NCBI GenBank assembly: GCA_013420905.1 | Contig: JAAXNY010000009.1 | Location: forward strand, 992,001 to 1,056,000 | DNA from: Collybia mongolica | Lineage: Eukaryota > Basidiomycota > Agaricomycetes > Agaricales > Clitocybaceae | Direction of reading: 5' to 3' | Length of the DNA stretch: 64,000 nt | Program-made: the position numbers and the translations under genes | Shown: positions 33,949-44,621 of the stretch, piece by piece | Layout of the letters: each line of letters begins with the position of its first letter | Numbering within the stretch: the first letter of the stretch is position 1 | The notes under the pieces: generated by a model | The model's database searches: none | Told to the model about the DNA's origin: nothing | Seen by the model: the letters and a program-made list of their open reading frames with translations, nothing else

Positions 33949-34337
33949 TGTTAGAACTGACCACATGCATCTCCATACACAGCCTTATGCTGTTTCTGTC
34001 ACCCCTGATCCACCTGATCCTTATCAGATGGTTATCATGGTCTGGTGACTATTGTCTCTATTGTTCTTGATCTCTTGGCATCTGACCAGATGACCAGATG
34101 CTGATCACTATCATACCAGATGATCAGATCCTTATCATCTTCTTATTGTTCTTATTGTCTTTACTCTCCTTATTGTTCTAGCACATATATATAGGAGAGT
34201 AGATAGTCCTGAAGTCCCCAGTTACTTACTTCGGACTTCAGGTTAGTACAGCTTCTGTTTGATCAATAAACAAGTTACTTACTTCGGACTTCAGCTGTTG
34301 GCTGTCACAGACATCCCTGCACCTTCCTATTTTAATA
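33949..34337 (+). repeat. 3' LTR of copia A1
   Basis: It differs from the 5' LTR at three sites (CATGG for CATGA, AACAAG for AACCAG, TTTTAATA for TTCTAATA), about 99.2% identity, which indicates a young insertion. Confidence 0.92.
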
Positions 34338-34342
34338 GACAA

Positions 34343-36281
34343 GGGTGGTGAATACATGTCAAAGGAGTTCATTCAATTCACAGACCATTGTGGGATTACC
34401 AGGAGACACACATGCAGAAACACACCACAGCAGAATGGAGTTGCAGAAAGGGCCAACAGGACTATGTCTGATGACATTACTGCTATGCTTGCAGAGTCCT
34501 TTTGGGAGCATTGCATGGATGCACAAGTACACATCTGGAATCGCATTCCAACGCTTGTAGCACCCAAAACTCCTCACTATGGCTGGTTTGGAAGCAAACC
34601 TGATATCAGTCATCTCAGGGTGTGGGGATGCACCTCCTATGTCTTTGTGCAGAAGGATAAGCGCAAGACTCTGCAGTCACACATGGAGAAATGTGTCTTT
34701 ATTGGATATGCTGATGGTTACAAGGGTTGGGAGTTCTACAACCCCACCACCAAGAAGACCATGATCTCAGACAAAGCAGAGTTTGATGAGTGGTATTTCC
34801 CTGGTCTGAAGACATCTGGCAGTGTCCCTGTTCCCTCTGGCCCACCCCCACCTATTTTTGTTGGCCCAAATCGTCCTGATAGCAGTCCAGTGCCAGACTC
34901 AAGCAATATGCCTGATTTTGGGGGGTATGATGATGATAATGATGATGATAATCTAAAATCAGCCCCAAAGCGTCCTGCACCTGCCCCTGCACCTGCCCCT
35001 GTACCTATTCCCCCTGCTGCCCAAGCACCACCTGTCCAGCATAATGTCCAAATCCCAAACATTGATCCAGCCAATTACCCATTACCCAATGAGCAACATG
35101 ATCCTGACTTGGATGATGGTCCTGTTAGACCTAGAGGTAGAAAGCCTCCCAAAGGCACTGTACTCCCCACCAGGAAGTCATCTAGGGCTACTAGACCTCC
35201 CCAGGAATATTGGATTGTAAGGCCATCCAAGCCTGTCCTGGATGATGGTGATAGTGATATTGAGGCTAATTTCACATGTGGTGAAATGGATGAGGATGGA
35301 TTTGAATTTGTCCACTTTGCTGGTGCTGCCCTTGGTCCTGAGCCAGATCCCCAGAACTGGCACCTTGCCATGAAGTCTAAGGATGCTGACAAGTGGAAGA
35401 AGGCTGTTGATGAAGAGATAGAGTCATTGACACAGAATGGCACATGGGACATCATTGACCTGCCTCAAGATAGGAAGGCAATTGGTTCTGGATGGGTATT
35501 CAAGGTCAAGCGCAATTCAGATGGCTCAGTTGAACGCTACAAGGCAAGACTGGTTGCAAAGGGATGTGCACAACGTCCTGGCATTGACTATAATGAAGTC
35601 TTTGCACCTACATTTCGCCCAGCTGCTCTGAGACTGATTCTAGCTATTGCTGGAATTGAAGACATGGAACTGCGCTCTGTGGACATCACATCTGCTTTCC
35701 CCAATGGAGATCTTGAAGAAGACATTTATATGCGCCCTCCTCCGGGTTATGTGGTTGGAAACAAGGTTTTGAAGCTCAAGAAATCGCTCTATGTACTCAA
35801 ACAGGCTGCCAGGCAGTGGAACAAGAAGCTACATGGTGTTCTTGACAGCATGGGATTCACCAGACTGGAATCTGACCGCTCCATTTACTTGTATGTAAAG
35901 GGAGAAGTCAAGATCATTGTCCCCATCTATATTGATGATATCACTCTGGCTTCGAAATCCAATGCAGAAATTGACAGAACCATTGCCCTCTCTCAGAGAC
36001 AGTACATTGTGGACATGCTGGAAAAGTACAACATGACAGACTGTAACCCAATCAGCACTCCTATGACCCCAGGACTTATTCTATCCCAGTCAATGTGCCC
36101 ACAGACAGATGCAGAAAGGGAGGAAATGCGAAATGTCCCATATCTCAGTCTTGTTGGATCACTTCAATATCTTGTCAGTATGACTAGAGGTGATCTAGCT
36201 GCAGGTGTAGCCAAGCTTGCAAGGTATAACTCCAATCCTGGTCCTAAGCATTGGGCTGCTGCAAAGCATTGTCATCTGTAA
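34343..36281 (+). pseudogene. Copia-B pol fragment, 3' portion (left arm)
   Basis: It resumes at KGGEYMSKEF and runs through integrase (NGVAERAN), a Pro-rich linker and RT (PIYIDDI) to KHWAAAKH, where it is fused to helicase-like sequence and stops. Compared with family A it lacks 32 residues in the RT C-terminal part (between RTI and ALSQRQYI) and five in integrase. SLYGLKQ reads SLYVLKQ. RNase H is missing altogether. Not functional. Confidence 0.88.
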
Positions 36282-36470
36282 GCTTCCCATGGCCAACTTC
36301 AATTTGCCATTTGACAAATTTGATTTCATCATTAGTAACACCATATAAGCACATATCTTTCTTTAGTTTGAGTATCTGAAGTTCATTCCATAGTGGAGGA
36401 GTGCATGAGTCAGGTACCCACAGCCTGTGCATGTGAACCATTAGGGATAACAGGTAGGGTTTGTTGGCAG
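36269..36470 (-). pseudogene. Helitron-type helicase fragment (left arm)
   Basis: Read on the minus strand it gives MHRLWVPDSC, LKKDMCLYGV and KFVKWQIEVGHGKLTDDN, the same as at 45987-46188 and 54136-54340. The fragment is fused to the broken end of copia-B pol on one side and abuts an LTR-B on the other. Confidence 0.65.
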
Positions 36471-36729
36471 TGTTAGAATTGACCTGTATATATAGCTTAG
36501 CTTGGTATTGTTTTGCTTCTTTCATTGTTCTATTGTTCTATTGTTCCATTGTTCTATTGTTCCTTTGTCTATTGTACTCTACTATTGTTCCTACAGGTAT
36601 ATAGGTGTAGAGTAGCTCGTTCTGGAGTCCCCAGTTTCTTACTCAGGACTCCAGGTTAGTACTCACTTATATTAGTGAATATACTAGCTTCTTACTCAGG
36701 ACTCCAGCTCTAGGCTTCCACCTTTAACA
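36471..36729 (+). repeat. LTR, family B
   Basis: The 259-bp unit runs TGTTAGAATTGACC...CACCTTTAACA, with a TATATAGG box and the stem CTGGAGTCC/GGACTCCAG (36622-36654). The flanks GGCAG and ACATG do not match. Its right end is the inner boundary of the inverted duplication. Confidence 0.88.
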
Positions 36730-37693
36730 ACATGTCCACCATGCTAGCTGCTCACTAGCAGATGTGGGCAGGCAGTCACTGGTAATGTGGCAGGTACCTC
36801 TGTAGTTCTTGCTGCAGCTCTTATTGTTGTGATTTTGCAGTTGTTATTTTCACTGAGAGGGGTGGGTATGAGAGAGGGTGGTGGTATCCATGGCAGTGGG
36901 ACCTGGCATTGTACTTGGCAGTATTGTGCACAATCATATGGCAGGGAGGTGATGGGTGGGGCAGCTGGGAATGTAGTGGTGGAGGTTGACAACAAGGCTG
37001 ACAGGTGATGTAGTACCTATCAACAATATTCAGCCATTGCCAGTAATGGCCAAGAGTAGGCAGCAGGGGTCATTATAAAAACAAGCACCTTGGACTTACC
37101 AAATGGTTAATCTGCATGCTTTATGCACATAACATGTAACCTTGAGGCCTTGTATTTGACTCTCCAAAATATTGCATTTTTGTGCATCAAATAAGCAATG
37201 GTAACTATGATTAAGTAAGCAATCTGGACAGTCTGCATGGACTTCATGAGGAGTTGTTCCAAACTGGGTCTGAGCATCCAAGTAACAGTATGGATTTATG
37301 GACTTAGCTTTGACTTGGCTCAGATGCAGACTGCCAATTAAGCAGGGCTCCCTGCCAAACAGGGTCTGAGCTCAGACTGTAGACACCTGCATTTGTCTGT
37401 GTGGTCTGTGTGGTTCATATAGCTCAGCATAAAGTCCCCAGAGAAGCTACTGAGTTGGTTGTATATTTGGAATATACAAATATGGATCTACATTTCCAAG
37501 TTTGTTAATTTTTTCACATAGTCCATCTCTGAGAGTCTGAGTCCCCACTTTACCAGCTGACTTGTTTTTAGGGAAAATGCCTAGATATATATTGTTACCT
37601 TTTATTGGTGGATATTTGTATAGGATCTATAAACACCAACTTCTATTGGCAATTCATATGCAGTTGGTAATATCATATACCATGGATATGGGT
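36730..37693. other. Spacer sequence, nothing recognised
   Basis: This is unique sequence inside the inverted duplication spacer. It has only short open frames with no recognisable domains. Confidence 0.4.
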
Positions 37694-37698
37694 GAAGT

Positions 37699-38091
37699 TG
37701 TAAGGGGACCACTTGTTTGTCCACATCTAGCCATCAGAGTCACTATTGCACAGCTTGCATAGCCTCACTGTTATATCTATTATTCTGACACACACTGCTT
37801 TAACCCCTTGACAGATAGTAGTTTACTCTGGACTAACATATCACAGATGTATTGTTACATCAGTAGAGTTACTGATATCAGATTCCGTTGTTATTTGAGA
37901 CATAGGTACAATGTACTGTATATAAGGTGCCCCTTCCTCTTCATGGAAGGGCACCTTTGCAATAGACTTGGGCTGTGTTCTCTACTCATAGTCAAGCCTC
38001 TAGTGCTCTATGCTCATCCCTTCCCTGCATGTTTATTCATACTGTGTATACTGCTCCCTGTCTGAGCCTCTTGGCAACATGACCCCTTACA
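37699..38091 (+). repeat. Solo LTR, family C, complete, with TSD
   Basis: The 393-bp unit runs TGTAAGGGG...CCCCTTACA, flanked by GAAGT at 37694-37698 and 38092-38096. A TATATAAGG box lies near 37919. The ends are inverted complements over nine bases. No internal region is attached. Confidence 0.88.
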
Positions 38092-38395
38092 GAAGTGCAA
38101 CAAGTATTTGGCAAGCTCAAATGTGTGGTCATATTACATCTTCATGTTGTGTATCCATCAGGCCTTCCATGATGTCAAGCTACTCCCTGTACCCTACAAT
38201 CTAATTCTAGGACAATGCCTGACAAGTGTTCCAGAACCAAACTTATCAACAAAAAAAAGTAATATAAAGTTGAAGAGATTCTGGATAGCTAGTTCTATTG
38301 CAACAACCTGGTTCTAGAAATATAAAGAAAAGTTCATCAAAAAAAAACATAAGGACTCATATCTGCCAGTAATGGCCCTCTACCTCAAGTTAGTC
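38092..38395. repeat. Dispersed repeat shared with 146-440
   Basis: This is the right-hand counterpart of the repeat next to LTR-C at the start of the window. The homology stops near 38395, where the broken coiled-coil gene begins. Confidence 0.6.
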
Positions 38396-38695
38396 AAAGG
38401 GAGGGTAAATAACAGGAGACTTACTACAGCAATTATTCGGGCTATTATTGGTTTGGGTTGTTGGTGCCATGAAAGGGTGTAATTGATCCCTGCCGTGGCA
38501 GTCAATTCATGAACAGAATGCTATAGATAATCAGATAGATTCCGTGAATAAAAATGAAACTTACGCGAATTGATGTATGTAAATCCTGGTCATCTTCTAA
38601 ACACATTGCAAACTGTAAGTTAAATTTCTTTCTGCTAGAGCTGCGCACTGGCTGTGGTATCAAGTCCGATGTTATCTCTTTTGCAGTGGTGGATT

Positions 38696-39084
38696 TATTA
38701 GAATAGGAAGGTGCAGGGATGTCTGTGACAGCCAACAGCTGAAGTCCGAAGTAAGTAACTGGTTTATTGATCAAACAGAAGCTGTACTAACCTGAAGTCC
38801 GAAGTAAGTAACTGGGGACTTCAGGACTATCTACTCTCCTATATATATGTGCTAGAACAATAAGGAGAGTAAAGACAATAAGAACAATAAGAAGATGATA
38901 AGGATCTGATCATCTGGTATGATAGTGATCAGCATCTGGTCATCTGGTCAGATGCCAAGAGATCAAGAACAATAGAGACAAAAGTCACCAGACCATGATA
39001 ACCATCTGATAAGGATCAGGTGGATCAGGGGTGACAGAAACAGCATAAGGCTGTGTATGGAGATGCATGTGGTCAGTTCTAACA
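38696..39084 (-). repeat. 3' LTR of copia A2
   Basis: A 389-bp unit, identical to the 5' LTR at 43964-44352. It adjoins the polypurine stretch (CACCCCCCTGAT on the plus strand). Confidence 0.93.
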
Positions 39085-39173
39085 CACCCCCCTGATCTGA
39101 TGCATCTCTAAACTAGAAAAGTATGCAAAAAGAATAACTACCTAATGAAACAATAGAAAGAAAATCATTTGCT

Positions 39174-42100
39174 TTATGGTGCAATGCCCATCATTTCTCT
39201 GCAGAACTTCACTTTTGCAAGGGGAAGTGCTTTGGTCAGGATGTCAGCAACCTGTGCAGTACCAGGAATGTGGTGGGTGACAATGACTCCATTCTCAACC
39301 TGATCTCTAAGCCAGAAGAAGCGGAGATCAAGCTGCTTCATGCGCCCATGGTGCTCTGGATTCTTGGTAACACTCAGGGCAGACAAGTTGTCAATCATCA
39401 AAGGTGATGACACTTTGACTGTATATCCCATTTCATGCATCAAATTTCGCATCCAGAGAATCTCCTTGCCAGCTTCAACAGCAGCAACATATTCTGCTTC
39501 AGTTGTGGAAAGGGTCACAAATGTCTGCAGTTTGCTGCTCCAGCCAATAGCTCCTCCACCCAAGATAGTCACATAGCCACCAGTGGAGCGTCCAGTATCT
39601 GGGCAATCAGCATGGGAAGCATCGCAGTAGGAGGTGAACTCCAGGGGTAGACCATTAGCCTTGTACTGCAGCTTGTAATCCATTGTGCCTTTGCAATATC
39701 TGAGCATGTGCTTTGCAGCTGCCCAGTGTTTGGGGCCAGGATTGGAGTTAAAACGAGCAAGCTTGGATACACCAGCTGCCATATCAGCCCGAGTCATTCC
39801 TACAAGGTATTGGAGTGAACCAACTAGGCTGAGGTAGGGCACATTTTGCATTTCCTCAATTTCTGCATCGGTTTTCGGGCACATGTCCTTGCTGAGCACA
39901 ATACCAGGAGGCAATGGCGTGCTGACAGAGTTGCAGGTTGTCATATCATACCTCTCAAGCATATCAACAATGTATTGACGCTGAGAGAGTGCAATAGAGC
40001 GTTTTGCACGATCCCTAATGACTTCTACACCAAGCAAGAACTGAGTGGGGCCAAGATCACGAAGTTTGAAATGCTGAGAGAGCTCTTTGATGGTCCTGTC
40101 AATGGCAGCATTGGATTTCGAAGCAAGTGTAATGTCATCAATGTAAATGGGGACAATGATCTTGACCTCTCCCTTGACATACAGGTAGATAGAGCGGTCA
40201 GATTCAAGGCGTTTGAATCCCATTCCACTGAGAGTGGTGTGTAGCTTCTTGTTCCATTGCCTGGCAGCTTGCTTTAAGCCATAAAGCGACTTTTTGAGCT
40301 TGAGCACCTTGCCACCAAAGTCATAGCCCTCAGGAGGACGCATATAGATGTCCTCTTCAAGATCACCATTGGGAAAAGCAGAGGTGATATCCACTGCTCT
40401 CAACTCCATGTCCTCAATACCAGCAATTGCAAGAATGAGCCTAAGAGCTGCAGGGCGGAAAGTTGGTGCAAAGACCTCATTGTAGTCAATTCCAGGACGT
40501 TGTCCACAGCCCTTGGCCACCAGTCTGCCCTTATATCGCTCCAATGTGCCATCTGAGTTGCGCTTGACCTTGAACACCCAACCTGATCCAATTGCCTTTT
40601 TGCCTTCAGGGAGATCAACAACATCCCAGGTGTTGTTATTGACCAGGGAGTCAATCTCCTCATCAGCTGCAGCCTGCCACTTGTCTGCATCCTTGGATTT
40701 CATTGCCATTTTCCAAGTCCTAGGATCTGGACCAGGTCCAGTAGCAGCACCAGCAAAGTGAATGTCCTGGTAGCCATCCTCATCAAGTTCTCCAAGTGTG
40801 AAGTTGACCTCCTCATCACTGTCTTCAGGAATGGCAGGAGAGTCCCTTGAGACAACCCACCATGATCCTGGGGGCCTTACAGACCGAGCTGACCTTCTCA
40901 ATGGTTCAGATTCATCAAGGTCAGGATCATAATCATTGCCTGGAAGTGGGTAGTTTGCAGGATTGATAGGAGGGACATTCACAGTGTGCTGGAGGCGAGG
41001 AGGATTGTGATTTTGAGAGGAGCTAGATGGAGCTGATGAGGGCTGGTGAGAGCGTGCACGAGTGCGTGCTGGAGAGGCATTGGAGGGGGCATTGCGAGGA
41101 GCACGACCACGTGGTCGGACAGGAGCAGCAGGGGCAGGGGCGGGAGCAGGAGCATTCTCATGTTTAATGGTAGCATTTGGCTTTGGAGCAAGATTTGGCA
41201 TATCTGCAGATTCATCATCATCCCCCCCAAAATCAGGTCCAGAGCCTGATTCCAAGCCTTCATCACCCTCAGCTGGCTTGACCTTAAGGTTAACAATGGG
41301 GTGGGGTGGAGGAGGGGCACTAGTGCGAAGTGGTTGCCTTAAACCAGGAAAGTAGCGCTCATCAAATTCAGCTCTCTCAGAAATAATGGTCTTCTTGGTG
41401 GTAGGATTGTAAAACAACCATCCCTTGTACCCAGCAGGATACCCAATGAATACACACTTTTCCATGTGGGACTGCAATGATTTGCGCTTATCCCTCTGAA
41501 TGTACACATATGCAGTGCACCCCCAGACTCTGAGGTGTCCAACATCAGCCTTGGTGCCATACCAACCAACATGTGGTGTCTGTGGTGCAGCAGAGGTAGG
41601 AATGCGATTCCAGACATGTATGTGTGCAGCCAGACAATGCTCCCAAAATGATGCAGGCAGGTGGGACTCAGTAAGCATAGCAGTAATGTCATCTGCCATG
41701 GTCCTGTTGGCTCGCTCAGCAACACCATTCTGCTGTGGTCTGTTGCGAGTAGTGTGCCTTCTCTCAATGCCACACAGGTCTGTGAATTTAATGAACTCAT
41801 TGGACATGTACTCTCCCCCCTTGTCATCCTGCATGGCCTTGATCTTCTTGTCTTTGAAGTGGTTCTCTGCATGAGCTTTAAAGACTTGGAATGCATATAG
41901 AGCCTGGCTTTTCCGCTTCAGTGGCACAGAAGCCTTGAAATCAGTGCAGTCATCAATGAATGTCATCCAGTAGAGTGAACCAGCATGGGATTTGACTGGT
42001 AAAGGCCCATGCAGATCAGTGTGAATGAGTTCCAGAGGCTCCTTTGCACGATGCCCAGTAGAGGGAAAGGGATTAGACTTCATTTTGCCTGCAAGGCAAG

Positions 42101-43568
42101 GTTCACAAATGGGATCTGGCTTCTGAGATGAGTTGACATCCATTCCTGTTACCAATTGCTCTCTGACCATTCTGCGCACATCTGCATAATTATGGTGTGC
42201 AAGGCGTCGATGCCACAGGGAGAAGTCAAGGGGCAGGGTGGAAGCGAGATTTGCATACTCCGAAATGGGTTCCACTGTTCCATCCAAGTGTGCACAGTTA
42301 TTTGCATTAATGGAAGCACAGAACAAGTTGGTGTTGTCCTTCCTCAATCTGAACCACAAAGCCTGATTATCAACAAAGATGTTGAAGCCTTTGACTCTTG
42401 TTAAATATAGGATTGAGAGGAGGTTATTTCGGAGTTGGGGTACATGCAGGACTCTGGTAAACTCTACAGATTGAAGATTCTTTCCTCTTACAACTGGGTT
42501 GAAGACCACAGTGCCCACTCCAGCTGAATAAATGATGCTGTTGTCTGCTAGCTTGATTGGGACGCAATGGGGGGCATAATTTCGGACCCAATGGCGATGA
42601 GGGGTCATATGAGAAGTGGCCCCTGAGTCTGCAAGCCAATTGAAGTCAGCATCAAGCTGGAGTGGAGTGGAAAGATCAGAATGATCAGGGAGACGAGTAC
42701 TTGCATTGCCAGCAAATTCTACTTTGGGGTCATCATCATTGGAAGTGTCCTTGTGCTCCTGTGCCTTATTAGCACCCTCATTTCGCTTTCTCTGCCTGGG
42801 CTTGTTGTTGCCAGTAGTCTGCTGCTTGGCATTGTCTCTGGCCCTCTTCTGTGCAGCTTCAAATGCAAAGCACTTGGCCATAATGTGGCCAGTCTTGCCA
42901 CAGAAGTCACAAGAGAGCTTTGGAGTGCTGGCAGCCATTGCTAGCTGGTCAGAAGCCCGACGACGACGAGAGGTCTCCTCTGTGACAAAGGCTTGATGCA
43001 CTGTAGCCCCGTCCAGTGTGTCCTTCATCAAGAGTGTGGAGACAAAAGCACTGTAGTCCTCTGGAAGGGCTCTGATCAAAGCCATAGAAGCGAGCTCAGC
43101 ATCCAGTTCAGCTAGAGTAAAGCTGGCAGGGCGCAAATTTTGAATGGTGGAGATGGATTCCTCAACTCTGTTCATCAAACTCTGCAAGGATTCCTCCTCT
43201 TGCTTCCTGATAGAGAACAAATCGTCATAGGCATTGAATCTGGTGCCCGGACGCCTCTGCATGTGCACAGCTTCAAGGGCAGTCCACATCTTGATGGGAT
43301 CATCAGTGATCTTGTTGAAATGGATCTTCTGAGATGGCTCCACCATTAAGAATATGTGACCAGCAGCTTTGTCTGATTTCTGAAGATAGGCATCAACAGC
43401 AGTGAGCTGCTCCAGAGTGGGAGGTGAGGACAGAGTAGGCTGTTTAGATGAGCCATCTACAATCCTCCAGAGGCCTTGGGAGCGAAGCCAGGCAGCCATA
43501 TCACCAGCCCATGAAGTGTAGTTGTAGTCATTGAGGAGAGGAAAGGTGGGTTTAGTGAGGGAAGACAT
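39174..43568 (-). CDS. Copia A2 Gag-Pol polyprotein, intact
   Basis: A 1,464-aa frame identical in sequence to A1 (29465-33859), with the same CCHC knuckle, protease DSGA, integrase, YIDDI reverse transcriptase and RNase H positions. The start MSSLTKP is preceded by a ~395-bp leader. With identical LTRs, this copy is the most likely source or most recent product of transposition in the window. Confidence 0.97.
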   Translation of the reverse strand: MSSLTKPTFPLLNDYNYTSWAGDMAAWLRSQGLWRIVDGSSKQPTLSSPPTLEQLTAVDAYLQKSDKAAGHIFLMVEPSQKIHFNKITDDPIKMWTALEAVHMQRRPGTRFNAYDDLFSIRKQEEESLQSLMNRVEESISTIQNLRPASFTLAELDAELASMALIRALPEDYSAFVSTLLMKDTLDGATVHQAFVTEETSRRRRASDQLAMAASTPKLSCDFCGKTGHIMAKCFAFEAAQKRARDNAKQQTTGNNKPRQRKRNEGANKAQEHKDTSNDDDPKVEFAGNASTRLPDHSDLSTPLQLDADFNWLADSGATSHMTPHRHWVRNYAPHCVPIKLADNSIIYSAGVGTVVFNPVVRGKNLQSVEFTRVLHVPQLRNNLLSILYLTRVKGFNIFVDNQALWFRLRKDNTNLFCASINANNCAHLDGTVEPISEYANLASTLPLDFSLWHRRLAHHNYADVRRMVREQLVTGMDVNSSQKPDPICEPCLAGKMKSNPFPSTGHRAKEPLELIHTDLHGPLPVKSHAGSLYWMTFIDDCTDFKASVPLKRKSQALYAFQVFKAHAENHFKDKKIKAMQDDKGGEYMSNEFIKFTDLCGIERRHTTRNRPQQNGVAERANRTMADDITAMLTESHLPASFWEHCLAAHIHVWNRIPTSAAPQTPHVGWYGTKADVGHLRVWGCTAYVYIQRDKRKSLQSHMEKCVFIGYPAGYKGWLFYNPTTKKTIISERAEFDERYFPGLRQPLRTSAPPPPHPIVNLKVKPAEGDEGLESGSGPDFGGDDDESADMPNLAPKPNATIKHENAPAPAPAPAAPVRPRGRAPRNAPSNASPARTRARSHQPSSAPSSSSQNHNPPRLQHTVNVPPINPANYPLPGNDYDPDLDESEPLRRSARSVRPPGSWWVVSRDSPAIPEDSDEEVNFTLGELDEDGYQDIHFAGAATGPGPDPRTWKMAMKSKDADKWQAAADEEIDSLVNNNTWDVVDLPEGKKAIGSGWVFKVKRNSDGTLERYKGRLVAKGCGQRPGIDYNEVFAPTFRPAALRLILAIAGIEDMELRAVDITSAFPNGDLEEDIYMRPPEGYDFGGKVLKLKKSLYGLKQAARQWNKKLHTTLSGMGFKRLESDRSIYLYVKGEVKIIVPIYIDDITLASKSNAAIDRTIKELSQHFKLRDLGPTQFLLGVEVIRDRAKRSIALSQRQYIVDMLERYDMTTCNSVSTPLPPGIVLSKDMCPKTDAEIEEMQNVPYLSLVGSLQYLVGMTRADMAAGVSKLARFNSNPGPKHWAAAKHMLRYCKGTMDYKLQYKANGLPLEFTSYCDASHADCPDTGRSTGGYVTILGGGAIGWSSKLQTFVTLSTTEAEYVAAVEAGKEILWMRNLMHEMGYTVKVSSPLMIDNLSALSVTKNPEHHGRMKQLDLRFFWLRDQVENGVIVTHHIPGTAQVADILTKALPLAKVKFCREMMGIAP

Positions 43569-43963
43569 TGAAAAAAGCGAAATTTGGAGATGGGATAGAG
43601 ACTCTGAGCAGGGTTTATATCAACCAGGAATACAACCAAGGTCCTTTGTAACAACAAAAGGCAGGGTTCCACAGCTGAGCCTTCAGGAGTGTGTGCAGGA
43701 AGTGAGTGCTGAGAGTATTCTACTGTAACTAATAAGCAATCCCAATTGTAGCACCTCCAGGAGCACCAGGATGATTACTGGGTTATTTCCTAGGTAGGAT
43801 GAAAACCAACCCACTGAAGAGTATGGTCCCAAAAGTTGGATGCCCTTGTAACTAGAGGGGGAGCACAACACTATAAAGGCAAAAATGCGAAACAGAGACT
43901 GTATATAGGCAGCAATGGAGTGGATACTTGAACTAGAGCTGTTAGAGCGCGGGGCCCATAACC

Positions 43964-44352
43964 TATTAGAATAGGAAGGTGCAGGGATGTCTGTGACAGC
44001 CAACAGCTGAAGTCCGAAGTAAGTAACTGGTTTATTGATCAAACAGAAGCTGTACTAACCTGAAGTCCGAAGTAAGTAACTGGGGACTTCAGGACTATCT
44101 ACTCTCCTATATATATGTGCTAGAACAATAAGGAGAGTAAAGACAATAAGAACAATAAGAAGATGATAAGGATCTGATCATCTGGTATGATAGTGATCAG
44201 CATCTGGTCATCTGGTCAGATGCCAAGAGATCAAGAACAATAGAGACAAAAGTCACCAGACCATGATAACCATCTGATAAGGATCAGGTGGATCAGGGGT
44301 GACAGAAACAGCATAAGGCTGTGTATGGAGATGCATGTGGTCAGTTCTAACA
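43964..44352 (-). repeat. 5' LTR of copia A2
   Basis: A 389-bp unit with the same TATA box and hairpin as A1. The primer site lies at 43944-43963 just inside. Confidence 0.93.
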
Positions 44353-44621
44353 GGATTTGCGCAGGGCGTCGTTCTCGGCTGATGGTATTGACGAAGTTGA
44401 GCGCACATTGAAGAAGAAATAAATTGGATGTAGGTACCTTGTAGTTTCTTCAGCTTAGCTTGTAGGGTCATGATCTGTGCTGCTTCAGGTGTAATACAAT
44501 TAGTGAAATCATCCTACTAGAGGAAGCGGCAACTACCTAATACTTTATTTTTGGCAGGAGTTGACCCCGACTTGACCTTGCCACCATGCTTATTGACTTT
44601 TGATGCTAAGGATTTAGTCAT

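Larger units (their letters stand above)
28681..34337 (+). mobile_element. Intact Ty1/copia retrotransposon A1, nested in copia-B
   Basis: The 5,657-bp element has 389-bp LTRs (28681-29069 and 33949-34337) that differ at three positions. The LTR ends are TGTTAG...TAATA. The target duplication GACAA occurs at 28676-28680 and 34338-34342. Deleting the element plus one GACAA restores the copia-B frame through DDKGGEYMS. The primer site follows the 5' LTR, a G-rich polypurine stretch (ATCAGGGGGGTG) precedes the 3' LTR, and one long ORF encodes all domains. Everything required for mobility appears intact. Confidence 0.97.
23213..36729 (+). repeat. Left arm of large inverted duplication
   Basis: This arm is the reverse complement of 45728-53574, apart from the nested copia element A1 (28681-34337 plus one 5-bp target copy). 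Without A1 the arm is 7,855 bp against 7,847 bp on the right. The 8-bp difference is one extra GAACAATA-type unit in the LTR-B microsatellite. Order from outside in: retroposon start, Plavaka relic (minus), LTR-B, copia-B pol fragment, helicase fragment, LTR-B. The inner boundary coincides exactly with an LTR-B end. Confidence 0.9.
38696..44352 (-). mobile_element. Intact Ty1/copia retrotransposon A2
   Basis: The 5,657-bp element lies on the minus strand, with LTRs at 43964-44352 (5') and 38696-39084 (3') that read identically base for base. The target duplication GGATT is at 38691-38695 and 44353-44357. The internal region encodes the same 1,464-aa protein as A1. The LTRs share at least one variant absent from A1 (ACAAAAGTCACC for ACAATAGTCACC), so A2 is an independent insertion, not part of the inverted duplication. 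Confidence 0.97.
38425..44621 (-). pseudogene. Spliced coiled-coil gene split by copia A2
   Basis: Removing A2 and one GGATT joins 44378-44353 to 38690-38565 as one exon: ENDALRKS then TTAKEITSDL. Upstream, an intron (44379-44437, GT..AG) leads to LQAKLKKLQ, giving LQAENDALRK, a leucine-zipper-like coil. Further upstream lies a basic start, MTKSLASKVNKHGGKVKSG, at 44621. Downstream, a 44-bp intron (38521-38564, GTAAGT..ATAG) leads to HSVHELTATAG (38520-38425) and a further donor. The layout resembles multi-copy coiled-coil gene families I recall from ectomycorrhizal basidiomycetes, whose function is unknown. The 3' end is lost at the 38395 repeat, and exon 1 may contain a further intron with weak signals. 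Confidence 0.6.

Noticed and set aside
39340..43728. Plus-strand frames across copia A2
   Set aside because: They mirror the antisense frames of A1 and are shadows of Gag-Pol.
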